A stretch of DNA of 52,500 nucleotides. Origin: Dictyostelium firmibasis (taxonomy: Eukaryota; Evosea; Eumycetozoa; Dictyosteliales; Dictyosteliaceae). Under the pieces are notes generated by a model. The model worked only from the letters and a program-made list of their open reading frames with translations, had not been told where the DNA came from and made no database searches. Positions within the stretch are counted from its first letter, which is position 1, and each line of letters opens with the position of its first letter. Below are positions 13,200-24,900 of the stretch, one piece after another. The position numbers and the translations under genes were made by a program. The stretch spans positions 3,150,001-3,202,500 of the forward strand of contig CM069768.1 in NCBI GenBank assembly GCA_036169595.1. Reading direction: 5' to 3'.

Positions 13200-13446
13200 T
13201 TAACAAGCATTATCAAATTTAAAAACAAAAATAAATGGTGGATAATTAGATGGTGACACTAATGGTACAGATAATTTAATTCCTTTTGAATTATTAATTG
13301 TTATAGTAATTGGCTTATTACTTTTATAACCTAATAATTCAGCAGATGTATAGTCTGAACCAATGATTTCTTTAAATTCAAAAATACCATCATCAGGGAA
13401 ATGAAAACAATGGGCATATATAAAACCAGTTGTAGTGATAAACAAT
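13200..13446 (-). pseudogene. Alpha-L-fucosidase C-terminal fragment
   Basis: The frame ending at 13200 encodes DDGIFEFKEIIGSDYTSAEL, LGYKSNKPITI, KGIKLSVPLVSPSNYPPF and FVFKFDNAC. These align closely with the last 80 residues of the neighbouring fucosidase (DDGIFEFNEIIGNENTVVEL, KGIKLTVPFVSPSDYPPF). Nothing upstream resembles the catalytic domain, and no credible start or signal peptide is present. It lies in the same orientation as the intact gene, so it looks like the remnant of a tandem fucosidase duplicate whose 5' part was lost. The reading frame is still open, so decay is moderate or a short protein could still be made. Confidence 0.7.
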
Positions 13447-13760
13447 ATTGCAATTGCGTGGATGCATTTATGAATTGCTTTATATTTTTCTTAGGACATT
13501 ATTCATTGTTTTGTATAGATAAATAAAAAAAATTAAAAAATTTGTTTTTTATTTTTTTCAATTTTTTTTTTTTTTTTTTGGGAAGATAAAGTTGTGACTT
13601 CAAAAAACACTTTGGGAGTAAAAATAACTTGATATCGGCAAAAAAGGCATTTCGCAAAAATAGATGGAAATTTTTATTTTATTTTTTTTTAATTTATATT
13701 TTTCAATTTTTTTTTTTTTTACATTTTTTTTTTTTTATTTTTTTTTATTTTATTTTTTTC

Positions 13761-14573
13761 ATGTTAGCCTTCAAGAATAAAAATATTCTTTTTTTAAATT
13801 CAAAGCTCATATTATTACAACATAATTTTAAAAGATTTATAATTAGAAACTACACAAATAATAGTTATAGTAGAATGTCATTAGATAATTGTAAAAAGGT
13901 AGCAGCATATAAAGCAGTTGATGATTTCGTTAGAGATGGTAGTAAGGTTGGTATTGGTAGTGGTAGTACTATAAAGTATGCAGTTGATAGAATTAAAGAA
14001 TTAGGATTAAAAAATGTAATTTGTGTTCCAACATCATTTCAATCAACACAATTAATTGTAGAGGCAGGATTAGAGTTATCAGATTTATCACGTACACCAG
14101 AATTAGATATTACAATCGATGGTGCTGATGAAGTTGACAAAGATTTCAATTTAATTAAAGGTGGTGGTGGTTGTCAATTACAAGAGAAGATTGTTGCATA
14201 CTCTTCAAAGAAATTGATTATTGTTGCAGACTACACAAAGGAATCAACAGAGTTGGGTGAAAATTGGAAGAAAGGTATACCAATTGAAGTAGTACCAATG
14301 GCATACGTTCCAGTGATGAAGAAACTAGAAAGCTCTTCATTTGGATTATCACCAAAATTACGTATGGCCGTTAATAAAGCTGGTCCAGTTGTCACTGATA
14401 ATGGTAATTTCATTATTGACGCTCAATTCTCAAAACCTTTATCAAACATTCCACAATTAGCTATTGATATTAAAATGATCCCTGGTGTTGTTGAAACTGG
14501 TTTATTTGTAAATATGACTAAAACCGCTTATTTTGGTCAAACTGATGGCACTTGTAAACTTAAATCAATTTAA
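13761..14573 (+). CDS. rpiA: Ribose-5-phosphate isomerase A
   Basis: Intron-free gene. The enzyme interconverts ribose-5-phosphate and ribulose-5-phosphate in the pentose phosphate pathway. The family core starts near the Met at 13875 (MSLDNCKKVAAYKAVDDFV) and spans 232 residues, the normal length. It has VGIGSGSTIKYAV (phosphate loop), CVPTSFQSTQLI, the DITIDGADEVDKD motif with catalytic Asp, and LIKGGGGCQLQEKIVA. The frame stays open upstream, and an ATG at 13761 would add 38 residues (ILFLNSKLILLQHNFKRFII and RNYTNNSYSR), basic, without acidic residues and resembling a mitochondrial presequence. Neither start has a strong A-rich context. The product is sure; the start is not. Confidence 0.9.
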   Translation: MLAFKNKNILFLNSKLILLQHNFKRFIIRNYTNNSYSRMSLDNCKKVAAYKAVDDFVRDGSKVGIGSGSTIKYAVDRIKELGLKNVICVPTSFQSTQLIVEAGLELSDLSRTPELDITIDGADEVDKDFNLIKGGGGCQLQEKIVAYSSKKLIIVADYTKESTELGENWKKGIPIEVVPMAYVPVMKKLESSSFGLSPKLRMAVNKAGPVVTDNGNFIIDAQFSKPLSNIPQLAIDIKMIPGVVETGLFVNMTKTAYFGQTDGTCKLKSI

Positions 14574-15268
14574 AAATAAAAAAAAGTAAAGATAAAATAA
14601 AAAATAGATTAAAAAAAAATAATGATAAAAAATATAAAAAAAGTAGAATTATTAATATTGTCAGGGGGGGGAGGGGAAAGATGGTGGTGAATTTTCACCA
14701 AAATAATAGTTATAAAAAAAACTATTTAAAAAAAAACTAATAAATAAAATATATTTTGAAAAAATAAAAAAAAAAAATTGAAAAAAAAAAGAGGATGGTA
14801 CCTTTCCAACATTTTAATTTTTAGAAATATTTATTTAGAATTGGTATTTTAAGTCTTAAGATTTCCCAGGCGTCCAAAAAAGAACAAAACTTCCCGAAAA
14901 AGTAAAAAAAATAAAAAAAATTATTACAACACGTTAAATAATAATAAAAAATTAATAAAAACTATTTTCATTTATTATTTTTCAAATCAATAAAATATTT
15001 TTAAAACATTAAATCACATATTTTAAATTCATTTTTTTTTTTTTTTTTTACTCGTTTTTTTTGGTCGTTTTTTTTTATTTTTTTTTTCAATAAAAACAGT
15101 CCCTTTTCATTTGAATTTGAAAAAATGAAAAAGGACTTAAATTTATATGAGATAGAAAAATAAGATTATTTTTTTATTTTTTTATTTTTTTATTTATTTT
15201 TTTTTTTTTTTATGAGACAAATATTTTTTTTTTTTTTATTTTTTTTTTTATTTATTTTAAATACAAAA
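14574..15268. other. Intergenic region between rpiA and the first EGF/TIG gene
   Basis: No gene. Contains a G-rich patch (14665-14680), a GGTGAA/TTCACC palindrome near 14690, a patch with CCCAGGCGTCC near 14863-14873, and a 28-bp A/T-mostly stretch (14983-15010) that recurs exactly at 38116-38143. Poly(T) runs precede the ATG at 15269. Confidence 0.45.
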
Positions 15269-15361
15269 ATGAAATATTTTTTATATTTGATTTTTTTTTG
15301 CTTTTTTTTAAAAGAAACCAATAGTGCAAATTGGAATTTAAATGAGTGTAAGTTTTCTCAC

Positions 15362-15410
<49 letters not shown>

Positions 15411-15564
15411 AATGCTAAATATAAATTCATAGTGGCATGTCTTGAAAGTTTTTTTTCTTATTTACAATTAACATCAAAATATAACGCAACTAATTTTTGC
15501 GATTCTGCTCCCTTAGCATGTGATACAGTAAATAATGAGATATTTGTTAATCAATTAGAGTGAG

Positions 15565-15604
<40 letters not shown>

Positions 15605-15989
15605 GATTTTTTGAATAACCAACTCCATTTTTTCTTTTCAATATGATATCAGTGGTATTGTATCAATTAATTCATATGAAATAAAAAAAGAAGATATTCA
15701 ATGTTTTTCAAAGCTTAATATGATTCGTATTTCAAATTGTAATATTTCAAATGATTTTTTAATTGGACAATATCCAGCCCTCAAATCCATTTCTTTCAAC
15801 AATTGCTCTACTGATTACAATCAATTGTTCTCATCGTCAATCAATTCAAATATAAAAACAATATCAATTTTGTCGGTACCAGTATCGACAACTGTTTCAA
15901 TTAAATTTTCAATTATTAAGAATTTAAGTAGTTTGTATGTATTTTTAAATCTGTAAAACTACAGCAGTTCATATTTTAAATAAAATTAT

Positions 15990-16031
<42 letters not shown>

Positions 16032-19000
16032 GATTTCTTTTTCAATAGGTTTGAGGAAATTAGTAAAGTCCAATTGATTAATGATTTAGCAGTAGATGGT
16101 AAAATTTATAAAATACCGACCATATATATTAATAATTTATATGATTTTCCAAATATGGAAAATATTGAATGCACATATTTTAACATCGGTTCGTATAAAG
16201 AACCACCAGGAGGTTATAGCAATATTCCTACCCTTAGAAATGTTAATACTTTGGTTGTTTCAAATATCGGAGGTTTAAATAAAATGGATTTATATCCATT
16301 TAGTTTAATTCCAAAAAATAATACACTCAAATCTATGTAATTATTTATTTCTAGAAAAAAAACTATTTTTAATGTTCAACATTAAAAAGGCTACACTAAC
16401 ACAAATTTAAACTAAATTAGTTATTTTAAAGGAAAAGAACTCACAACATCAGCAATAGTTGATTTAACAAACTTAACATTATTACAGATTTTGGAAGTAC
16501 GTTCAAATTTGACAAATTTTGGTATTAGTACTGGTAAAATACCTTTAATTTTACCACAGTCGATCCGAAGTATCTTTTTTGGTGAAGGTGGCCAATTTTC
16601 AGATGTTGGAGAGTTCTTATCAAAATATCCTAACCTTTTTTCTGTTAATTTTAATAAAAATAAGTTATCTGGAAACTTTTCGGAATGGAAGAGTGGCGGG
16701 TATCCATTAAGTATAAATGAGAATAGTTTAGAAGGAACTATAGACCCATCTTGGTGCACAAATATGTTATATATAAATAAAAATAAACTCTCTGGTTCAT
16801 TGCCATCATGTTTTTCTTGTCACCTCAAAAGTACAAATGTTCAGTACATGATTAGTGGTAATTCATTTTCTAATATAAGTCCACCTCCAATTTGCACAAC
16901 TATAATTCCCAATTTTAGAAGAAATCCTCTTCCAAAAGGAATAGAGATATATGGTCAAGATTTAGGTTTTTTTGCAAATGACATAGATGTATCATCATCA
17001 TATTTTGTTTTAAATAGCATGGATAAACCCTCCACTATTTTTACTTCTTACAATATGGCTGTAACCTTGCCCCAATTTATAAATATAACATTTAAAGGAG
17101 CTAACCAAACATATACACTATCAACCGTTCAAAAAGCACCATCAGTTGTAATGATAACACCAACAGTCATCACAAAACAATTAAGTTTCGACGGTTCATT
17201 TTTCAATTATAATAAATCGTCATTTATTATTTTAGTTGACTCCTACAATTGTAATGTTGATTCTGCTACATTCTATCAAGTAAATTGTACTATTGAATCA
17301 AGTACTTATAATTCAAACGCACTATCAATTATTACAATTAATGTAAAAGATTATTATTATTACAATTTAACTATTTTAACAACAACTGTTTTTGCATATC
17401 TAAACCAAAGTAGTTTTGTTAAAAATTGTTCATCGAATTGTTATTCTCCTAATGGTGGCATTTGTAATACACTAACTGGTCAATGTTATTTCAATTGTCT
17501 CAATAATTGTACTGATCCTATAAAAGGAACCTGTAATACATCAACTGGTGATTGTCAATGCAATTCAAATTATCAAGGGATAGATTGTTCAATTTCGATA
17601 ATACCATGTGATTCTGACTGTAGTAGCTCACTTGGTCAAGGCATTTGTAACAATAGAACTGGAATTTGTAATTGCTCATTTGGTTATCAAGGTGAGGATT
17701 GTTCAATACAAATAAAATCATGCCCAAATAATTGTACTGATGGTGGTATTTGTAATACACTAACTGGTCAATGTTATTTTAATTGTCCCAATAATTGTAC
17801 TGATCCTATAAAAGGAACCTGTAATACATCAACTGGTGATTGTCAATGCAATTCAAAATATCAAGGTATAGACTGTTCTATTTTGATAATACCATGTGAC
17901 TCTGACTGTAGTAGCTCACTTAGCCAAGGCATTTGTAACAATAGAACTGGAATTTGTAATTGCTCATTTGGTTATCAAGGTGAGGATTGTTCAATACAAA
18001 TAAAATCATGCCCAAATAATTGTACTGATGGTGGTACATGCAATACAACAACTGGTGTTTGTAATTGTTCTCCAAATAGAATATTCTCAGATTGTAGTGG
18101 TTATAATTGTACAAACTCATGCGAACATTCTTCAACATGCGATACATCAAAAGGTATTTGTAAATGTGTACCAAATTATCAAGGTGAATTCTGTACAATT
18201 CCATCACATTACATCACTTCAGTAATTCCATGTTCAATTAATGGTGGTGAAGTTTCAATCGATGGATGGTTTGGTGATGATGATGATAACACACATACAT
18301 TATCATCTTATACAGTTATTATAGGTCAATTAGATTGTATAGTTACATCAATCAATAAATCAACAATCAAATGTAATTTAGGTTCGGGTGCAGGTAATAA
18401 GAATATTAAAGTTATAAATACAAAACATACAAATGTTTTATTCATTGGTAATGGATTATTTAATTATCAAAATCATATTAAAACATGTCCAAATAATTGT
18501 TCAGGTACAAATAATGGTAAATGTAATAGCAATACAGGTGAATGCGAATGTAATAATAAATTTACAGGATTCGATTGTAGTATGTTAATATCAATATCAC
18601 CACAACCTTCAACAAATTCAACAGTTAATAATAAAACAGGTCAAGTAGAATTAAATAATCAAAATACAAAATATGAAATATCGATAATATCATTAAATGA
18701 AATTTCATTCGATGGTTCAGTCATTATTTCACATCAATTAAATAGAAATTGGTCAATCGATAGTAATAATACAGAATTAAATAAATTTAAATTTTCACAA
18801 ACATTAATAAATAACACATGCACAATAACATACATGATCGAAGAAATTAAAAATGAAAATAAGAAATTTACATTTGGAACAACAACATTCACTCTAGAAA
18901 AAGACTCGATAAAATTAACAGTTTCAATCAATAATTATCAATATCAAAGTACATTAAATACATTACAATTAGTATTTTATTCAGCTGTTTCTACCGACGC

Positions 19001-19484
19001 TGACTCAACCGATAATATTAATAGTGAATGCAATAAAAAAGAAGCCTCAATCGATACATCAGAGGTAAACAATCTACAAATATCAAACTATATTCAGATA
19101 TCTAAAAACTCTAAAATATTAGTTGGTCGTTTTATCAATCAAGTGATTTCAGATTCAAGAGCAACTTTTATGTCAAGTACAATCATTAAAGATAATAATG
19201 ATAGTTCATCATCAACATCATCAATTAAACTTGGATTAAATCTACCACATTGTAATGAATGTTTAATCGATCCAGACTTTTCAGTATTAGTAAGTCCTGA
19301 TTTTAGAGAATCATGTAGTGACGATGTATCAAATAAAAACAAATGGCTAATACCTGTCGCTGTAGTGGTGCCTGTCGTTGGTTGTGCTTTAATTTTTATA
19401 GTTTCTACTATTATTTATAAAAAGAATAGAATCAACATGAAAGTTTTTGCCTTGAAATTAAAACCATTCAAAAATAAACAATAA
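15269..19484 (+). CDS. ComC-like EGF/TIG-domain transmembrane protein, copy A
   Basis: Five exons, 15269-15347, 15433-15559, 15653-15934, 16049-16336 and 16421-19484, give 1279 residues. The start MKYFLYL was chosen because the paralogue at 21988 starts identically; it opens a signal peptide. After a short Cys-containing region comes a leucine-rich-repeat-like ectodomain to about residue 420. A first TIG/IPT-like domain follows (APSVVMITPTV), then tandem EGF/tenascin-type modules of the type CPNNCTDGGxCNTxTGxC (about 595-852), a second TIG domain (ITSVIPCSINGGEVSIDGWF, about 855-942) and one more EGF module. A C-terminal domain precedes one membrane span (LIPVAVVVPVVGCALIFIV, about 1233-1258) and a short basic tail. 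This layout is that of the dictyostelid ComC/EGF-TIG family, thought to act in cell-cell signalling or adhesion in development. The ligand is unknown. EGF modules are internally duplicated with a 287-bp period. Confidence 0.85.
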
Positions 19485-20459
19485 ATTTAAACTAAAAAAT
19501 ACTCCATTGTTGGAGTGAAAATGAAGAAAAAATTCTATCTCTTCCAGCAAAAATAATATTAATTAAAATAAAATAAAATTGACAAATGAAATAATATTAT
19601 TTTAATTTTTGTTTATTAACAATTTTTCAAAATTAATAATTAAAATTTTTTAATTTTAAATCCAATAAAAAAAATTTGTTAAAGAAAAAAGACCAAAAAT
19701 TTCTAGTAAATTGTTGTTGTTACTGTTGCTAGAGGCAATGTTGTTGAATCCCTTTAATGTTGTTTTTTTACTTTTTTTCATTATAAAAATTATTATATAA
19801 AAAAATAAAAATTATCAATTGTGGGAAACGATTTTCCTACAGTGTTTTAATTTTTTTTTGAAAAAAATGGGACACATATTTATAAAAAAAACATAATTTT
19901 TTTTTTTTTATTTTTTTTTATTTTTAGTTTTGGTTTGTTGTTGTTGTTGTTGTATCAAGTCTTGCTAGTGGTCTTGATAATGGTGTAAATTTGGATAAGC
20001 TGCTCCAAATCCAAAATGAAGCCTATTTCGATTTCTTAAAATCATTTGAAGATTCAAAAAAAATTATATTAAAATTAAAATTTTTTTTTTTTTTTTGAAT
20101 TAAAATTTTCTTTTTTTTTTTCTGAAAATTTATTTATTCAGAGTAAACAAGTGTAATGAATTAAAATAATTTTTTAATTAAATAGAGTTTTTTTTTTAAA
20201 ACAAGTGTTATGAATTAAAGTATTTTTTTTATTAAACAGAGTTTTTTTTTTTTTTTTAATTTTTTTTTTTTTTATAATTAAAATTTTTTTTTCCATTTTA
20301 TTTTTCAATCAAAATTTTTTTTTTTTTCCCAAAATTTTATTCAAAGCAAACAAGTATAATAAATATATTATAAAATAAATTTTATCACAGACTTTATTAC
20401 CATGTATGTATTTATATATATAATAAACCTCTATCTTTTTTAAAAAAAAATAAAATAAA
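19485..20459. other. Intergenic sequence with a possible gene relic
   Basis: Mostly AT-rich. Around 19930-20065 the plus strand holds an open stretch reading VVVVSSLASGLDNGVNLDKL and LQIQNEAYFDFLKSFEDSKK, with non-repetitive codon use, no start, and poly(T) on both sides. It looks like a fragment of a decayed gene that I cannot name. Two similar patches, each ACAAGTGTAATGAATTAAA-like, occur near 20146 and 20199, a small local duplication. Confidence 0.35.
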
Positions 20460-20870
20460 ATTGTGTGGCATCTGATTGTGTGTTGGGTTCAGAATATATA
20501 ATCTTAAACGAGGATGAAGTGGGGGTATTATTCCGAAGATCTATATATAGTGGGGCTATCATGGATCATTAGGGGTGGAACTTATAATTCCATTGGAGGG
20601 TCGGTGTTCACAGGATTCATCATGAGTGGGATGTAAAGGGAGGTAAATAAACCTTATCGTCCTTCACGTTGACGATGATACCTGTTTTCACCAGAGCATT
20701 GGTTGTGATCCATTTAGTTATTGTACATATATAACTATATAAAACCCAAATATTCAGTTTTGTGCAGAATTTTGGGGGATTAATTCCTCGTCCACCAAGG
20801 GGGATTGACGTATTCCCCATAACTTTTTACCACCTGGGTTTAAGATAATATATTCGACCTAAAGAATTCT
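20460..20870. other. GC-richer patch of unknown origin, possible old mobile-element relic
   Basis: About 400 bp whose composition differs sharply from its surroundings: few homopolymer runs, many G/C words (GTGGGGGTATTATTCCGAAG, AGGGGGATTGACG). The minus strand holds a 66-codon open stretch (20820-20620) with ITKWITTNALVKTGIIVNVK and DDKVYLPPF, which I cannot match to a family. The composition suggests imported or element-derived sequence. No terminal repeats or target duplications were found, so the class stays open. Confidence 0.3.
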
Positions 20871-21540
20871 TCACACAACGTTGTTATTTCTCTTTTATAT
20901 TTTAAATAGATTTTGTTTATTTTTATGTATAAATAATTTTCAATTGGGCAAAATGTAAGTAATTTCAATGAAAAAAAGCATTATTTGCTACTATTTTATT
21001 TTTTTTACAAAATTTGTACAAAACTTTTTCAACCCCTACTGTATGTTTTGATTCATTGGTTATTTTTTATTTTTACATAAAACATCTATTATAATAACAG
21101 CATTTATAAAAACTATACAGTAATAATAAAATTATGTAAATTTTTATAATATAATAAAATACCAATTTATTTTGTAAATTTATTATTACAACTAAACTTC
21201 ACACATTTCATTTTAATAAAATGGGATAGATTCTGTGATTTAAATACACACACAAAATATATTCAATGATTTTTTTTACAATTTTTTTATAAATTTATTA
21301 TTTATAATTTTATACGATTATATGGAGTTACATCTTGAAAGTTATATTCACCACTACGCATTTAAACCGTTTTAAAAAATAATATCATAACATAATAACA
21401 AAGTAGGAATTAATTTTTATGTACCATTCCATTTTAAATTTCGTTATCATTTTAATTTGGTAACAAAATTATTAATATATATAAAACAAAATAATAACCA
21501 TATTTATATGTTTAAAAGTTATATTGTTTTAATAGTTTTT
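20871..21540. other. Intergenic AT-rich sequence
   Basis: No gene found. Mixed AT sequence with fewer long homopolymers than usual, which may be old decayed DNA between the two EGF/TIG genes. Confidence 0.4.
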
Positions 21541-21820
21541 AAAAAAGAAGCCTCAATCGATACATCAGAAGTAAAAAATCAACAAATATCAAACTATATT
21601 CAAATATCTTAAAACTCTAAAATATTAGTTGGTCGTTTTATCAATCAAGTGATTTCAGATTCAAGAGCAACTTTTATGTCAAGTACAATCATTAAAGATA
21701 ATAATGATAGTTCATCATCAATTAAACTTGGATTAAATCTACCACTTTGTAATGAATGTTTAATTGTTTTCAGTACTATTAAGTCCTGACTTGAAACAGT
21801 CATGTAATGATGAATCATAA
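21541..21820 (+). pseudogene. Relic of a third EGF/TIG gene (3' end only)
   Basis: Starting with AAAAAAGAAGCCTCAATCGA, this stretch is nearly identical to the region before the membrane span of both EGF/TIG genes ([53 protein letters not shown]). It has an in-frame stop after the ISNYIQIS segment and a frame break near the NECLI segment. It ends before the membrane span. It lies 170 bp upstream of the intact copy B in the same orientation, so it is the tail of a deleted tandem copy. Confidence 0.85.
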
Positions 21821-21987
21821 AAAAAAAAATTTAAACTAAAAAAAAAAACTATTTATTTATTAAATTTCCCTCCAACAAAAATCAAAAAACGAAAAAAACT
21901 TAAATTTATATTAGTTCCCCATTTAAGTGGCGTTTTTTTTTTTCAATATTTTTTTTTTTATTTTTTTTTTTTATTCATTCAACAAAA

Positions 21988-24900
21988 ATGAAGTATTTTT
22001 TATATTTGGTTGTTTGTTTATTTTTTTTAAAAGAAATCTATTGCGTAACTTGGAATTCAAAAGAGTGTAAGTTTTTTACAAAATAAAAAAAAATAAAAAA
22101 AAAATGTCATATGGAGAAGTTCCAAATTAACCAAGTTTTTTAAATTTTAAAATAAAAAAAAAATAAAATAACAACGAATTTGCAGCGACTTGTCTTGATA
22201 ATTTTTTTTCTAATTTACAATTAACATCTGAATTTAACTCTGCTAAATTTTGTGGTTCCAGCCGAACTGCATGTAATACAGTAAACAATGAAACATTCGT
22301 GAATGAATTATCGTGGGTATTTTTATAATAAATTAAAAATATATTTTTTTTCAATAATATAATACCAACACTATTTTTCTACTTGGATCAGTGGTATTAA
22401 ATCAATCAATTCATATACAATTAAAAAAGAAGATATCCAGTGTTTTTCAAAGGTTTCTATGTTAAGTATCTCAAATTGCAAAATTTCGAACGATTTTTTA
22501 ATTGGACCATATCCGGCTCTCAATTCAATTTCTCTATATAATTGCGTCACTGATTTCAACCAAATGTTTTCAACACAATCCGATTCAAAAATAAAATATT
22601 TATCAATTGGCATTGAACAAGTGCCAATTACCACTTCAATTAAATTTTCAAGTATAAAGAATTTAGAGATTTTGTATGTATTTTCAGTATGTACTATATA
22701 GTTTTACACAAACTAACACAACGAATTATATTAAAAAAATAAAAAATAAAAAATAGTTATTTCAGTTTAAAAACAATTGAAGGTGTTGGTAAAGTTCAAT
22801 TGATTAACGATTTACCATTAGATGGTAAAATCTATAAAATACCAGAAATAAATATTAATAATCTATATGATCTTCCAAATATGGATAATATTGAATGTTC
22901 AAAATTTAATATCAACTCTTTTAAAGTACCAACAGGAGGTTATAGTAATATTCCAACCTTTAGAAATGTTAGTGGATTCTTTATTAGTAATTCCAATTCC
23001 ATTATAATGGATTTATATCCTTTTAGTTTAATTCCAAAAAATAATACACTCAAATCTATGTAAGTTTTCTTCTCTCGTTATTAATTTTTTTAAGAATAAT
23101 GTACACTAACACATATAATTAGTTTTCTGTCAGTAAAAGAGGTCACTACATCAGTAATTGTTGATTTAACAAACTTAACATTATTAGGATCATTGTATAT
23201 AAATTCAAATTTGGCAAACTTTCGTGTTAGTTCTGGTAAAATACCTTTGGTTTTACCACAATCACTTAAAAGTTTTTACTTTACTCAAGGAGGTCAGTTT
23301 TCAGATGCTGGAGAGTTCTTATCAAAATATCCTAACCTTATTTCTGTTACTTTGAATAGAAATAAACTAACTGGAAACTTTTCGGAATGGAAGAATTATG
23401 GATATTCATTATTTAGTATAAGTAATAATAATTTACAAGGAGCTATAGACTCATCGTGGTGCACAACTTATTTAGTTGTCAGTGATAATCAACTATCTGG
23501 TTCATTACCATCATGTTTATCTTGTCATATTCAAAGTACAACTGTTAAGAGTATGGTTGATGGTAATTCATTTACAAATTTGAACCCACCTCCAATTTGT
23601 ACAACTTTAATTCCTAACTTTAGAATTAACTCTATAAAACATGAATTAGAGCTGTATGGTCAAGATTTAGGTTATTCTGCCAATGATATTTTTCCGTCAC
23701 CATATTTCATGTTTGATGGCCCGAATATTCTCCCTCCATTCACTTCCTATTTGGTCTCTTTGCCTCAAATTATAAATATAACATTCGATGGAGCCAAACA
23801 AACATATGTACTGTCAACCATTCAAAAAGCACCATCAGTTGTAATGATAACACCAACAGTCAACACAAAACAATTAACTTTTGATGGTTCATTTTTCAAT
23901 TATAATAAATCATCATTTAGCATTTTGGTTGGCTCCTATAAATGTAATATTGATTCCGCTTCATTCTATCAAGTAAATTGTACTATTGAATCAAGTACTT
24001 ATAATTCAAATGCAATATCAATTATTACAATAAACGTAAACGATTATTATTATTACAATTTAACTGTTTTAACAACAACTATTTTTGCATATCTAGATCA
24101 AATTAGTTTTGTCAAAAATTGTACATCTAATTGTATGTCTCTTGGTAGTATTTGTAATACCTTAACTGGTCAATGTTATTTCAATTGTCCTAATAATTGC
24201 ACTGATTCAATAAAAGGAACATGTGACACATCAACTGGTATTTGTCTCTGCAATTCAAAATATCAAGGAAACGATTGTTCTATTATACCTTGTGACTCTG
24301 ACTGTAGTAACTCTCTTGGTCAAGGCCTTTGTAACAATGAAACTGGAATCTGTCAATGTAGTTCAAACTATCAAGGTATAAACTGTTCTTTACCAATAAA
24401 ATCATGTCCAAATAATTGTACTGATCCTATAAAAGGAACCTGTAATACATCAACTGGTGATTGTCAATGCAATTCAAAATATCAAGGTATAGACTGTTCT
24501 ATTTTGATAATACCATGTGACTCTGACTGTAGTAGCTCACTTAGCCAAGGCATTTGTAACAATAGAACTGGAATTTGTAATTGCTCATTTGGTTATCAAG
24601 GTGAGGATTGTTCAATACAAATAAAATCATGCCCAAATAATTGTACTGATGGTGGTACATGCAATACAACAACTGGTGTTTGTAATTGTTCTCCAAATAG
24701 AATATTCTCAGATTGTAGTGGTTATAATTGTACAAACACATGCGAACATTCTTCAACATGCGATACAACAAAAGGTGTTTGTAAATGTGTACCAAATTAT
24801 CAAGGTGAATTCTGTACAATTCCATCACATTACATCACTTCAGTAATTCCATGTTCAATTAATGGTGGTGAAGTTTCAATCGATGGATGGTTTGGTGATG

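Noticed and set aside
15212-15563. Open frames running into a poly-Lys stretch near 15361-15408
   Set aside because: The Lys run is the poly(A) part of intron 1 of EGF/TIG copy A; the paralogue at 21988 shows where the exon ends.
16049-16420. Exon 5 of EGF/TIG copy A starting at the AAAG just before GAAAAGAAC
   Set aside because: That acceptor gives an out-of-frame join; the acceptor at 16419-16420 keeps the frame and matches the same choice (23121-23122) in copy B.
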